A stretch of 64,000 nucleotides of DNA. Source: Panaeolus papilionaceus. Taxonomy: Eukaryota > Basidiomycota > Agaricomycetes > Agaricales. The translations under genes and the position numbers were made by a program. The notes below the pieces were generated by a model that saw only the letters and a list, made by a program, of their open reading frames with translations, did not search any database and had not been told where the DNA came from. Below are positions 13,848 through 24,950 of the stretch, piece after piece. Position 1 is the first letter of the stretch, and every line of letters begins with the position of its first letter. The stretch is from positions 1,240,001 to 1,304,000 of the forward strand of contig JADNRZ010000014.1 in the NCBI GenBank assembly GCA_015501605.1, in the 5' to 3' direction.

Positions 13848-14549
13848 AGAGAGGAAGCGCGCATTTGCGAATATAAGGGACGTGGAGGGGCGAGAGGTCG
13901 CTTTTTGCGATATTATCCTGTTGATATTCTGGCCGTGGATTATAAATTCTGTAAACAATTTTGTAAGGTTTGAAGACGATGGATGTAGGATTCCGGTGTG
14001 CTATCCCCACAAGTAGTAACAATTTAATGCCGGATGGATAGCGTAGATATGACGAGAGCAACAACATAAAGGTGTTGTATACATGCTAGTGTTTATCAAT
14101 ACATAACGGCGCGAATTATGCAACCAGGTTCACCATGAGGCACAAACCTGAGCAACATCCTTTGTCTTAACCAGGCAGCAAAGCCACACTTGTGTAGATT
14201 CGCCACGTGGTGAGTTCAAGCTGCATTTGAACGTTTGAGCCCCGATTTGACCTTCCCCATCATGTTGAACTTTGAGCAAGGCGCTGAGTCTCATCTTCTG
14301 GATATCGCCATGCTCCCTATCGAGCTAAACTAACACGCCATTGATATCTTTGTTGTGATACGAATAGTACCGAGGTGCTAGGGATGCTTCTAATGAAGAG
14401 GTAATACAGCAGAACCGGAATGGACAGGATACAGGGCAGCTGCCAGCAGAAACAGATTTTGTTTTCCACTCTGCTTGCCAGTTGAGGGAGGTGGGTATGA
14501 ATGTGGGAGAGGCAGAAGGGGTGACCAAAGCGTCAACCCCTTCGCCGGG
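13848..14549. other. 3' flank of family A gene 1
   Basis: Shares diverged segments with the 3' flanks of the other family A genes: the CACGTGGTGAGTTCAAGCTG-like stretch near 14203, and a TTGTGATACGAATAGTAC stretch near 14353 that matches the start of the gene X remnants at 26.6 and 33.0 kb. No gene seen. Confidence 0.45.
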
Positions 14550-14630
14550 GTACGGTGTTCAAGAGACGCCAGGTTAAGTCGAGATTTCGCTTTAGCTCCT
14601 GAACTTATTCGGTTCCTCGTCGGCTCCCTT
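14550..14630. repeat. left arm of an ~80-base inverted repeat
   Basis: Matches 15247-15329 in reverse complement with a few mismatches; cores are CGCCAGGTTAAGTCGA and TTCGGTTCCTCG. A third, diverged relative lies at 21210-21310. It looks like the edge of a dispersed repeat family. Confidence 0.6.
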
Positions 14631-14858
14631 GGTGCCTCATGTACCTCCCTCTCACGCCCCTATCGTTAATCATCATGTCGATAAATGCATGTTCTACACT
14701 ACCTGAACCTATACTAGTAGGCAATATAAGTCTCAATACACTCTAAAGAGGTGTCCTTTACCGATTAACACCTTGTTTAAACCAAACAGCGAGCGGAAGA
14801 GCCTCAACATTCAGCACAAGATCATTTTAGCGTGACCTGAAAAATGTCCTGTGGACTA

Positions 14859-15232
14859 CAGTGATCCACCGGTCCTTGGCACAGCCAATTGTAATTGACA
14901 CACTGCACACCCAAATTTTGCTCGTTTGCTTTGATTTCTTGCATAGGTATAGATTTAAATTATTTATATGAGATTCTGAAAAAAAAAAGAATAAACTTTT
15001 TTCTGGGGGTCCAGTTATGCTGCAGTTAATCAAAAATGACACAAAACCCATTCCTTGAAACAACGAATATTCATCCCCTTCTAGTTGACCCACCAGCTCA
15101 TAATTTTGAGAGCATACTTTCGGAGCGCTAAGGTATATTCTTGCAAATTTTCAGAGTTATCGAGGCAGCAATTGTCGAGATATGAGACTTGTGCCAAGGA
15201 GTGGTGGTGTGCCAAGGACCGGTGGATCACTG
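14859..15232. mobile_element. 374-base MITE-like element with 24-base terminal inverted repeats and TA target duplication
   Basis: The left end CAGTGATCCACCGGTCCTTG (continuing GCAC) and the right end are perfect inverted repeats of 24 bases (14859-14882 and 15209-15232). TA dinucleotides flank both sides (14857-14858 and 15233-15234). Termini starting CAGT plus a TA duplication are typical of Tc1/mariner-type non-autonomous elements. The interior has no transposase frame. The TCCTTGGCAC motif recurs once more just inside the right end. Confidence 0.7.
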
Positions 15233-15246
15233 TAAGTACTTAGACT

Positions 15247-15329
15247 TACGAAGCCGGCGAGGAACCGAACAAGTTCGGGAGCCAAAGCGAAATGTCGACT
15301 TAACCTGGCGCCTCTCGAACACCGTACGT
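15247..15329. repeat. right arm of the ~80-base inverted repeat
   Basis: Reverse complement of 14550-14630. The element at 14859-15232 lies between the two arms, with its right end about 15 bases from this arm. Confidence 0.6.
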
Positions 15330-15579
15330 ATGGGCTAGTGATTGACGGTGACAGGTGGTCAATATTTACATACCTCTTTACGAACTGAAATGGAATCGCT
15401 GGAGTCGAGCCCCATTGAGTATTCTGTATTTTGGTTTGTCGAGTCTATCGTGATACAAATATCAAGAGGTAGAGTGCGTAGTTTAGTGTTCACTTGATTC
15501 GCAGTTCGTACTCTGCCTTGTTTTATGCCGGCGTTGTGCAAGAAGCCTGAGCTTCATATCTCATGTCATACCGTTACAA

Positions 15580-16214
15580 ATGTCGTTCGAACGAATTTTC
15601 AAAGCTCTCTCGACTCTCGAGCCCTCCTCGGGTGTTTGCTTCATCTTGACTCAGAATCAACACGTTTTTAAGCAAGAGAAGATCGTGGAAAGCACGACGT
15701 GACTCCCGAGGGAAATGAAATCCGAGGCGACGTATGAAAACCGGGTCCGAACAATATGATATAACAGTGAATTGCTGGTATTGAAGAACGACTCTCCGGA
15801 ACCTGGGTTGATTCAAGCATCTTTATTGCCACAGAGTATTGAAATATCATCCCGAATAATTGTTCATTAGACTGATATTATTGTTCTAGCGCATTGTTCG
15901 AATGTACTAGAGAGAAATTATCGCTCCTCAAGGTGCAGCATGAACTAAATTGGTGGAACGAACCGAGCGGCGATGCATGGGGGGACTACTCCACTTGCGG
16001 GTTATCTCATGATTTAAGCCACTTTTCCAAGCCACACAGGGTTTCGACACTATTCAGGGATCCCTCAGTGGGTGCCCAAATGACTATAAAACGCTCCCTT
16101 CAGACTTCGCTTTTTCCTCATCCTGAGCTTTACCTACTTCTCAAAGTCAGTGAGCAAGCCCTTTTTATACCTCGTATTTAGCAGTACTAACTCGCACTCG
16201 CAGCAGCTATCAAG
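15580..16214 (+). promoter_or_regulatory. upstream block and 5' leader of family B gene 1
   Basis: Carries the block shared with family A genes (GTTCGAACGAATTTTCAAAG near 15584, CAGAATCAACACG, AAAACCGGGTCCGAACAA, GACGAAC..CTCTCC, AATATCATCCCGA). It is followed by a B-specific part (TTATCTCATGATTTAAGCC) and an ACTATAAAACG TATA box near 16083. The leader contains a likely 5' UTR intron, 16150-16203, with donor GTGAGC, a TACTAAC branch site and acceptor GCAG, conserved in all four family B genes. Confidence 0.65.
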
Positions 16215-16606
16215 ATGATCTTCAACCCTTCCACCATTCTCGTCGCCCTCCTCGGTGCCGCTGCTTGCCTCGCCAGTCCCGCTGCTGCCCCGGAGGAGGC
16301 CACTCTCGCAAAGAGAGTCTTGCTCAGCGACATCAATGTCCAGGCAGCTTGCCAGGAGCAATACAACAATGAATATGTTGCCACCGCCATCGGCCAAGGC
16401 TGCTATGATTGGCAGTGCGTCTTTAAAAACTACAAATACGGTGTCAGCATGGACGGTTACTGTGTTCGTCACTATGGCAGTGACGCTTATGCCTCTTGCA
16501 GTGGTATGTCTACCACAACGCCTTTGAATGCTCTCACCAGAATGTGCTAACCGATTCTTTTCAACCAGATAACTTTTTTGGCTGGCGCTGCTATGATCGT
16601 TCCTGA
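16215..16606 (+). CDS. family B small secreted six-cysteine protein 1
   Basis: Two exons, join(16215..16503,16569..16606), 108 residues. Architecture: signal peptide MIFNPSTILVALLGAAACLA, a short acidic pro-segment ending in LAKR (a Kex2-type Lys-Arg site), then a mature peptide of about 74 residues with six cysteines spaced C-x16-C-x4-C-x14-C-x11-C-x8-C. The core CYDWQC and the segment YCVRHYGSDAYASC are family landmarks. The intron splits the codon after cysteine 5, and the small second exon supplies cysteine 6 and the RS C-terminus. I do not recognise a named family. Secretion and processing are inferred from the sequence; the role (effector, antimicrobial, signalling) is unknown. Confidence 0.82.
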
Positions 16607-18234
16607 GCAGCTGCGTTGAAAGGCCAGGCGTGCGAATGAGAGAACCAGAAAGGACCGCTGGAGCGTTTCCTAAATCATGATTCGGTTTGGGGTGTCTGTT
16701 GTTGTTGTCAAGAAGTTGGCCATGTGTTTCGTTTTTAAATTTGTTTAGGCAGTAGGTATTTCATGTATCTCTCTTGGAGTGTAGAGATAATAAATCTGTA
16801 ACTACTATGTACAGTCGTGTCCCTTTCACCCTCGAGTCACGAGTTGGGCATCAATCTGAGGTTTGTCATGTCCTCGCTAATGCCAGCACCATAATGACAG
16901 GTGTTCGGGTCAAGCTTGTTTGTCTGCGACGCTAATAATTATTCTGCAAGACGCATATGTATTGATGTGCACGCGAAATGAGAATAGAAGGTGCAACTGT
17001 GCGACGAGAAGGCCATGCATACCATGTCGGTCCTCGTCCTGAACGACGAAGACTGCATCTCTTTGTGGGTGCCCATACCATGTGCGATAAGTGCACCCTG
17101 CTGTCCTATGGGCACAATTTGGTTGGACAAGAGGCGGTAGATGGCTCGGCTCGAACATTGCTGAGTGCGGAGGTCAAACTGATATTCCAAGATGACGTCG
17201 GTGCGTCGGTAAACACGTATAGCGAATTTCGAGAACGAAGAACTATGCTTCACGTCTAAATCTGAATGTAAATCTAACCGCTGAACTCAGTCACTGTGGC
17301 ATTGCGTCCCTAACATGTCAATGTGCTGAGCCGTGATCTATAAATAGATCTCTGCAACCATGCTGTCATCGAGTGTTGTTCCCCTTCTTTCACTTGCTCG
17401 TCCCTTCATCCCTCCTCTTATATTCACATTCGAGCTTACTAAACTCCAACTCACATCTCGGTGTGTCAATTAATGCGAAAATGAAAAAGGTAATTTGATG
17501 ACAAGGAATCTTTCCAACGACACAGCATTTACGACGAACATGGATCCAATCACCCCTCACCTCAATCTCTCATTCACCCATCCCCTACTCCTCTAGACAA
17601 ACACCCCCTGTTATTCCCGCACGTGTGTTTGGAGGATGGTGTTTTCATTGGTAGCAGTTACTTCTCTATTGCGATGCCCGTCTCAGTTCGTAATGTAAGG
17701 TTGCTAGCTCCATCGTAATTCCTTCTTCCCTTATGGTTCACGGTTCTCATTCTCCGCCTGTTGTTACTATCCGTGTCTTCAATGTGATCATGTGGTCACT
17801 CCATTTAGCGTCAACCATGTTTGGGTATCAAGATCCCCGTCTTTAGATCAAATCCCGTTTCTTTCATGCCTAGGTCGACTGGATTTTTGGAAATGTACGA
17901 TGAGCACAGCTAAAACATAATCCCAGAGAGAGGATCGCTCTCACAACACCTCAAAAAAACTGATAGGATCTGTGCTTGAGATTCGTCTTCTTGGTCACGT
18001 GGAAGAGACAACACTAGGTCGCCCACCTCGTCTCTCTTTCTTACTATTCCTTTATCCTCATTCGAAGCGCGACACGCGCTCACTCGTTGCGTAGCCGGTT
18101 TTCTTTCTTTCTTTGCCCGCCCACCTCATCCCCCTTTCTCATCGAATAAACCCCTGACATTATATATATATAAACTCCCCAAACTTCTAATACATTCCAC
18201 CTTCAATCCCGAATTCCGCTCCTGAACATATCGA
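16607..18234. other. intergenic, no gene recognised
   Basis: Overlapping open frames on both strands near 16930-17260 do not resemble a known protein and have no paralogue here. A CTATAAATAG box at 17338-17347 is followed by an ATG at 17359 that opens only a short frame. A TATATATATA run lies near 18163. Confidence 0.4.
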
Positions 18235-18379
18235 AGACCCCGTAGTAGGGAGTAGTGAGAGAGCCGAGTCCAGCGGGGGCTCATCTGTCCACCGTCCTCG
18301 GCTCTCGCACTGGGAGTGGTCGCTCACAACAACCCACTCCCACTCCCCCTACTACACTATTCCCCGACTACGGGGTCTC
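18235..18379. repeat. foldback repeat, ~145 bases
   Basis: The outer inverted pair AGACCCCGTAG / CTACGGGGTCT brackets an inner pair GAGAGCCGAG / CTCGGCTCTC, so the segment could form nested hairpins. A related but diverged sequence lies at 55690-55805, sharing CCACCG..CTCGGCTCTC and the final AAGAACCAAGATG. No TA or longer target duplication was identified. Confidence 0.55.
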
Positions 18380-18409
18380 TCTCGCGAAGAACCAAGATGG
18401 CTAGTTGTG

Positions 18410-20038
18410 TCATAAAATAATATTGGAAGAAAACATGAAAATATACAATGTCACTGTCTCTTCCAACATCGTTGCATCGTGTAGCGTGAGGATCACAACC
18501 TCACCCACACCGTTGACAAATTGGGTTGGTGATGCGCTGACACGTCGGGTAGGGGAGTGCGCTCGAGGGTGAGGGCATGGGATGAACAAATGGTCGGCAC
18601 GAATTGGAACACTAGAAGAGACTTCAATCAATAAAAGCGATGAATAGGCCATGACCTACTTACCGATTGCTTGAAAGTAACTCAACTAGCGTCGACGGAG
18701 AACTTGAATCTTTGGCGAATCCTAGTCGTCGTAGTCGCACTACGTCAGCCGTCGACCGAATCAGACTGAATATGCGATGATAGAGCTGGATGCGTTGAGT
18801 GTCCGACTGAGTGACAGATGCACGCGCCTGTCAGAGTAGGAATCGGATGTGTTGTTACGTTTTGAGGTTGAAGCAGGAGGAAGCGAGGTCAAAGTTAGTA
18901 TCAGGAGATTGGCTTCTTAAACAGTGGCAAAAGATCGCGTGGTGGGTTAGGGATGAGAGCATTACGCATATAAATGAAGGGAGCATGTAAAAATGAGAGC
19001 CGACCCCCAGTGAGACGATGGCACAAGGATAAATGACGGCAGGATAAAGTACGCCTGATGAGACGAGCCAAGGATATGGGACCAGAACCAAAGCCTTCGT
19101 TCAGTGCAAAGGTATCGCGAAAAAGTTTATGCAAAGCCTGGCCTTGATTTCATGGTTTCCCCTCCATAATCTTCACTTCATCACGCCAAATGGGACATCC
19201 GAAAGGTCAGACTTGGCCGACGAGGTGTTGAAGATTACAAGGGTGACATGTTGAGAAGAAAACATGCTAGCAGGGATGGAACCGTGGAGACCTGTAGAGA
19301 TGATGGATGCGTTGATCCAAGGATTGACAAGAGGTTCGGATATTGGGCACTAGAAGAGAAATGAGTCAATACATGCCATAGGTTTTCTGTTGATAAAATA
19401 CACACGACTCACCGGTTGCCTGAGGATAGACCAAATGCCTGTATCTTCAACATTTATGGTCTGACTCCAGAGTGTGCTAAAAATCATTGTTGAAGGTTGA
19501 TTCCTGGCTCGTTGTTCTCGCTCATGGGTGTGAACAGGTTTGTACGTCTCAAATTGCAACTTGTCCAGGGTAGCTACTATGCGATGGCGATAATGGTGAG
19601 GTTCTGTGTGCTAGGCGTGAGGAAGACTGGGGACGAAGAGCAGGGAATTAAACTATGGTTGCAAGTGGTCATGGGCAGCGTCGGTGAACAATAGGCGGTG
19701 GAGTGGAGGCAGTTCTTGGATGCGTTCAACCACAACTTTAAAACCCGCTGATGTCCAAACGTCAGTACCACTATGTATGATAGTTGAGTTTAAGGTGCTC
19801 ACAGACAATTTAACATCTCGTCGGCCCATCACATCCATGTTCCTCCAAAATTTGTACTGTGTCCGCCCTTTTGTGGAATAAGAGTAGACGGGCATTGGTT
19901 ATGATTAGGTGCGATGAGCACTTTGAACCTCAGACTGCGGATGGTAAAAGTATGAACGGAGGTTGCTCAGAGGGGTGGTACGTGGCATTCGTTGAGGAAG
20001 CCTGACACCTGTGGGATCCCAGTCAACCACGCGCTCAT
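18410..20038 (-). pseudogene. decayed multi-exon gene, product not recognised
   Basis: On the minus strand a coding-like frame runs from about 19895 to 19413 (segments such as YKFWRNMDVMGRRDVKL and PTMIFSTLW-like SQTINVEDTGIW) but is broken by two TAG stops, at 19653-19655 and about 20 codons further on. A GTGAGT donor near 19412 and a CTTCTAG acceptor near 19352 join it in frame to another exon (PISEPLVNPWINASIISTG). Further downstream, coding-like frames at 19134-18901 and 18652-18410 are in different phases. Outer limits are approximate. I interpret this as a pseudogene; no family could be named. Confidence 0.5.
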
Positions 20039-20670
20039 GTTGAACGTTGAGCCGCACTGGGTGTTGGAGCCACAACTCTAAAGCAAGGTGCCGCGTTTTG
20101 TGGCTATTTGTTTATTTTAGAGCTCGAAGAGGTGGGCACTGCCACGGGGGTCTGGGCCGGTCTACATATTTTCATTCTTCTCAGACTCAGAGGACGGTGG
20201 ACGCTTCCAAAACTGGGTCCGAACAATACCATACAAAAATGAATTGTTTGTATTAATCTAGCTCAATTCGAATATCTTCATTGCCACAGAGCATTGAAAT
20301 GTCATCACGAATGATTGTTCATCAGACTGATATTACTGTTCTAGCGTATTGTTCGAACGCACTAGAGAGAAATTATCGCTGCTCGAGGTGCAGCATGAAT
20401 TAAATTGGTGGAACGAACCGAGCGGCGATGCATGGTGCGGACTACTCCACTTGCGGGTTATTTCATGATTTAAGCCACTTTTCCAAGCCAGATAGAGTTT
20501 TGATATTATTCAGCAATCATTCAGTGGGTGACCAATTGGGTATAAAAACGCTCCCCTCAGACTTCGCTTTGTCCTCATCCTGAGCTTCACCGACTTCTCA
20601 AAGTCAGTGAGCAAACCCTTTTTATACCTCGTTTTAGCAGTACTAACTCGCACTTGCAGCAGCTATCAGG
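20039..20670 (+). promoter_or_regulatory. upstream block and leader of family B gene 2
   Basis: From about 20210 the sequence matches the gene 1 block: ACTGGGTCCGAACAATA, AATGTCATCACGAATGATTG, the GCGGCGATGCATGG stretch, GGGTATAAAAACG TATA near 20539, and the leader with TACTAACTCGCACTTGCAG. The 5' half of the block is lost or replaced by the adjoining pseudogene sequence. Confidence 0.6.
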
Positions 20671-21078
20671 ATGATCGTCAACCCTTCCACCATCCTCGTC
20701 GCCCTCCTTAGTGCTGCCGCCTGCCTCGCCAGTCCTGCTGCGGCCCTGGAGGAGGTCACTCTTGCAAAGAGAGTCCCGCTGAGCATCATTGACCTCGAGG
20801 CAGCTTGCCAAGAGCAATACGGCGACGTATCCGTTACCATCGTCACTGGCATAGGCTGCTATGATTGGCAGTGCGTCAACAACAAGGAAAACGTGAACAT
20901 ATCCGGCATGGATTTGAACGCTTACTGTGTTCGTCACCATGGCGTTAACGCTTATGCCTCTTGCCGTGGTGAGTCTACCACAACCCCCTTTGACCACTCT
21001 CTGAGTCACCAGAATGTGCTAACCGATTCTTTTCAACTAGGATCCATTTTGAACTGGGAATGCCTTAATCGTTCTTGA
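20671..21078 (+). CDS. family B small secreted six-cysteine protein 2
   Basis: Two exons, join(20671..20968,21041..21078), 111 residues. Same layout as family B gene 1: signal peptide, LAKR processing site, then six cysteines C-x16-C-x4-C-x17-C-x11-C-x8-C with the CYDWQC core. The C3-C4 loop is three residues longer than in genes 1 and 4, and the second exon ends NWECLNRS. It is closest to gene 3 (35273-35677, opposite strand); the two share the loop insertion and almost the whole mature sequence. Confidence 0.83.
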   Translation: MIVNPSTILVALLSAAACLASPAAALEEVTLAKRVPLSIIDLEAACQEQYGDVSVTIVTGIGCYDWQCVNNKENVNISGMDLNAYCVRHHGVNAYASCRGESTTTPFDHSLSHQNVLTDSFQLGSILNWECLNRS

Positions 21079-21970
21079 GCAGTTGCGTTGAAAGGCCAGG
21101 AGTGCGAATGAGAGAAAGAAAAATGACGGTTGGAGCGTTTCGTAAAACATGATTCAGTTCGCGGTGGCCAGACTCTCTTGCTATCAAGAAGATGGCCACT
21201 TGGACAGTGTTTGAGCGACGCCTGGTTAGCTTGACATTTCACCTTCGCTCCCGAGACCCTTCGGTTCCTTGCCGGCTCCAGTGCTACCTCATTTGCCTCC
21301 CTCTCACGTACTTATCCTCCTCTTATGGAGGAAACCGACCCCTTGTATGATAGGAACCATAAAGTAAGCTAATACGAGGTGATATATGTCCCTAAGATAA
21401 CAGCGTCGCTGTCCGACCAGCTGCACGCTGATGATTTCATGAGTGACGGGCAGCGTTCATTATTTTGCCATTTATGTGTAAGTGTCAAGTAACACTTGGA
21501 CCTACGACCCTATATTCCTCTTATGTTTCGAATTCTGGCTTTTGGGCGTCATCGTTTCTGGACGATTGTTGGTGATGTTGATGGCGCTTGGGTGATGACA
21601 TGTTCTGTCCTGGACTCGTTTTTTGTCGCCTGCGATGTGTCCATCTCCTTATCGTTCCTTTGATGTGTTTTATTGCATTTCCTTCATTTCTACTTCCCCT
21701 TGACCCCTCACGACCTTCTAGGAACTCAGCTATTGTCTTCCATCCTTTTTGTCCACTCAATTTATTGGGTTTAACACCGTTTTTCTTCCAACACTGTGAC
21801 ACATCCCTGCTGAACTAGTTAATCCTTGCTGTTTTTTCTTTTCCATTTTTTTTCTGTTGTGACGTACTCCCCCCTCTCTATCACTCTCCTCTCCCCGTCC
21901 CCCCACTCCTCTCTTCCTCCCACCCTTTTCTTCGGTGCATGTATCCTCACTCTAACAACATTTGATTTTA
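21079..21970. other. family B 3' flank with dispersed-repeat fragment; no gene
   Basis: At 21210-21310 there is a diverged relative of the inverted-repeat arms at 14550 and 15247 (GGTTCCTTGCCGGCTCC). From about 21410 the sequence matches the start of duplicated units seen again at 24.1 and 30.1 kb (a GCGCTCAT..TTCATGAGTAACG-type stretch). No coding gene recognised. Confidence 0.45.
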
Positions 21971-22900
21971 TGGATTTGTCAAAATCCACTGTGACGACGA
22001 GCTAGGTGAATATACATTATGTAATTCCATTTCTTGCTTTCTTTCTCTTTTTATCCTCTTCATGTTCCTCTCGTTTTGCGTATTGTGTAACCAACTGACC
22101 AACCGACCAATCCCCATTTTCTTTCTATCACTTTCACTTTTCCGTTCTTTTCCCTTGCTTTGAAACCCTTCCACACATGCCACAAATTACAACCCCGCAA
22201 TCCGATATTTCACAAGCTTGAAGTATCAACATATGCCCCCTTTTTCTCTCTTTCTACTACACCGCCATACAGTACCATAAATGCTCACGCGCTCACACTC
22301 TTCTACACTATATTTAACTTGGAATTCGTATGTTCGACATTATAACTATTGGTATTGCTTCAGAAGGTGTTGCTCGAAGGGGGAGAGATGAGCGAAGTTG
22401 TGAGATGCAATACGATGTGGTCTAATTGTGGTTTACACTGACTAGAATAAGAAACACAAACCCGAGGCCTCACCGTTGAAGCGCACATGGGGAGATCTGA
22501 GTGAACAGTGATTGAGGGTGAAGGCGTGACCAGGGGATGAGATCGTTGGATAAAAAAGGAAAGTGAGACGCGCGGTACTAGGTCGTGGGGTCGATTTGTG
22601 AAAGAGACGAGGATGCGGGAAGGTGAGGTGAGTGACAGGTGAAATGATACGAGGACGAAGGACGAAGACGACGAAATAACGAATAAAAGCGATGACGAAG
22701 GTGCGCACGGGCACTGGACGACGAAGCAGACGAAATACGAACGCGAAATAGGAGATAGGAGGGGTGAAAAAGGCCGCTATTCGTTTGTAAACATGAACAT
22801 GATATATGAAAAGTATAAAAAATCATGAAATCAAGAGAAAATGTTGGAATATTTGAAAACGAAGAGCGCGCGATGCGCTGATGCGAAAAGAAACAGACGG
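21971..22900. repeat. duplicated unit 1: gene X 3'-flank remnant
   Basis: Contains a GATTTGTCAAAATCCACTG core at 21974 and the CACAAGCTTGAAGTATCAA tail near 22211, both derived from the 3' flank of gene X. The purine-rich stretch 22470-22780 resembles 29270-29600. No intact gene. Confidence 0.5.
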
Positions 22901-23450
22901 AGAGCCCACGAGAGGAAGGAGGGAGAGAGGGAGAGGTACGTTGAGAAGCCCATGACGAGTTATGTTTTGTGAGTGATATTTCTTTTATCTTGATATCATT
23001 GTACGCGCTCTCACTCTCGTTGGCAAAAATTCGCCATTTTACTCATTTTTTCTCTCTTATTTTTCAGCCACGGCATCCGATGAAGTTACCTGGACATGTA
23101 GAATTAGGCAGAGAAGGGGCCTAGGTCACCACCTCCAACCTCACCCCTCTTCATCGGTCACCTAGAATACTCCCCATCTATTCACACCTAATCTGCTATT
23201 CACTTAAACCCGAATGCGCGCAGCGGCCAAGCGAAATGAGGCGCCGAAGAAGAAGGATCGAAAGTTGATATTTATGGGCATTGGCTTCGCAGAAAGTGAG
23301 TATGATGATAGAGGTGATGGTGCAAAGGTGGAGATGATGCGTATGAAGTTGGATTTTGGACGCATGGTTGAGATCAGCTTGACTGCGGGGAAGGTGAGCG
23401 AAACAGACAGTGGCGACGACCAGTCAAGTGACGCACAATAACGTGACGGA
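22901..23450 (+). pseudogene. gene X remnant 1
   Basis: Matches gene X from the end of exon 1 (GAGAAGCCCATGACGAGTTATG at 22949-22970) across the intron position (acceptor TTTTCAG near 23068) into exon 2, including GCGCCGAAGAAGAAGGATCG, TTGGATTTTGGACGCATGGT and the Lys-rich tail. The equivalent of the start of exon 2 is shifted out of frame and contains stops. The intron is retained in the copy, so it arose by DNA duplication and not through spliced RNA. Confidence 0.7.
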
Positions 23451-24700
23451 TGAGAGTGGTGTCCACGACGCGTCGAGCAATGACACGTCTCCTCCCCGAC
23501 ACGTCATACCAACTCTTCATGGTCCCTCTGACGCGTCTTTCCTTCCTTTAAACGCGTCCTCTTGTACTACTTCATTGCGACTTTCACCTCACTCTTACAA
23601 CCTCCATGAATTCATGTATTCTCTTTTGTTTTCATAATTCAATTTATCGCGGTTCAACTACTTGTTTATTTTCCAAACACCAGGATAAATGGTTTCTCTT
23701 CTTGTGCGTTTTTCTATTCCGAGTCTTTTCCTAGCATTCTTATTTTTCTCGCCATGTTGTACTCGCCTTTTCTCATTCACTCTCATTCTCCTACGCGGCC
23801 GCCACTCCTCTCCTCCTCGCACCATTGACCTCACGCTATTCTCCGCGCCTCCTCATTCTACCCCCGGCTGCCCTTCTTGAATAGTTTGTCAAAATCCACC
23901 TGTGGCGATATTCCAGGTAGATGGTTCCATTTCTGTCCTTATTTATCTTTCTTTTTTCCTTTGTTTTTCGTTCTGTGTAGCGAAAACGACCAATTTATTT
24001 TCCCTCTCCATCTTATGATGAGTCCGTCACCTGTAAACCCATATTATCCGATTTTCCACGACTTTCTCTTCTTTCCTTTTCAGATTAACGCGTCGTCGTC
24101 GTCGCCGTGTCTCAACATCGCTCTCTGGTAAGCTGCGCGCTCATGTTTTCATGAGTAACGCGCACTGTGCTCATCATTTTACCACTTATGTATTAGCATC
24201 GGGCCACACTCGCACCTACAACTCGGCATCCCTCTTCTCCCCCATTTATCCTTATGTTCTTCACTCTTCTTTCATATTCTAGTTTTACCCTTGGCTTCTT
24301 CGTGACTCATCTCATGTTGTCGGCCATTCCTTACCCATTGCTTTGATTTTTATAAAATTACAAATAAAATGTACCAAGTATAAAGAAAATATGAAGCTTT
24401 TTCACCCCCCAACTCGTATTTCGTGCTCATAATCGCCTTCTGCCATCTGGTGGTGCCTGTGCACCTTTGTATTTCGCTCAGTTCGTTCGAATCACCTTCC
24501 CCACTCTTACTTCGTCCACCCATAACTTATCAACTCCTTTCCTGAGTCTCCTCTCCTCTCTATCAGCGCACGTCGCGCGCTTGCTTGTTTCCTTCTTCGT
24601 ACTATCGCTCACGGTCAAACCTTCGCTTCATCATCCTATTCTGTATTTTCGCCCTCTTGAAGATTTTGTGCACGTCTTGACCTTTCCTTTTCATCACACA
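23451..24700. repeat. gene X 3'-flank copy and unit-specific sequence
   Basis: Follows the order of the gene X 3' flank: AATTTATCGCGGTTCAACTA at 23640, pyrimidine tracts, GTCAAAATCCACCTGTGGCG near 23888. From about 24060 to 24720 it closely matches 30060-30680 (GCGTCGTCGTCGTCGCCG, the TTAGCATCGGGCCACACTCG stretch, the TTCGCTCAGTTCGTTCGAAT stretch). No gene. Confidence 0.6.
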
Positions 24701-24950
24701 TATTGTCCCCAGTGTTGACATCACTCCACCACGACGCGCACACTGGCACCACCGCATTGTTTCATTTGGATTGTCGTAAAATCGAATAGGCGAGCTGGTG
24801 GCTTCTGGAGTAATATTGGGACGTCATCGACCCAAAACTTCAATCCCACAGACCAAGTTCGTGCTCAGGCTAAATTCAGCCCAGCGTTGTGCTTGAGGCT
24901 TGAGCTTGAAGTGGGTGTACCAAGTCTTGCTGTTACCCATGTCGTTTGAA
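24701..24950. repeat. junction segment preceding the family A block, unit 1
   Basis: Nearly identical to 30660-30800 (the ACATCACTCCACCACGACGC and GGCGAGCTGGTGGCTTCTGG stretches). In unit 5 (40470-40560) the related sequence leads into an isomerase exon 5 remnant, but here it jumps to the family A upstream region. Confidence 0.5.

Noticed and set aside
18230..18380. Possible tRNA or structured RNA gene
   Set aside because: The hairpins do not form a cloverleaf and no A/B box pattern was seen; treated as a foldback repeat.
20587..21009. Long minus-strand open frame antisense to family B gene 2, and equivalents opposite genes 1, 3 and 4
   Set aside because: They mirror the conserved coding strand and leader. 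Splice sites, signal peptide and cysteine conservation are all on the other strand.
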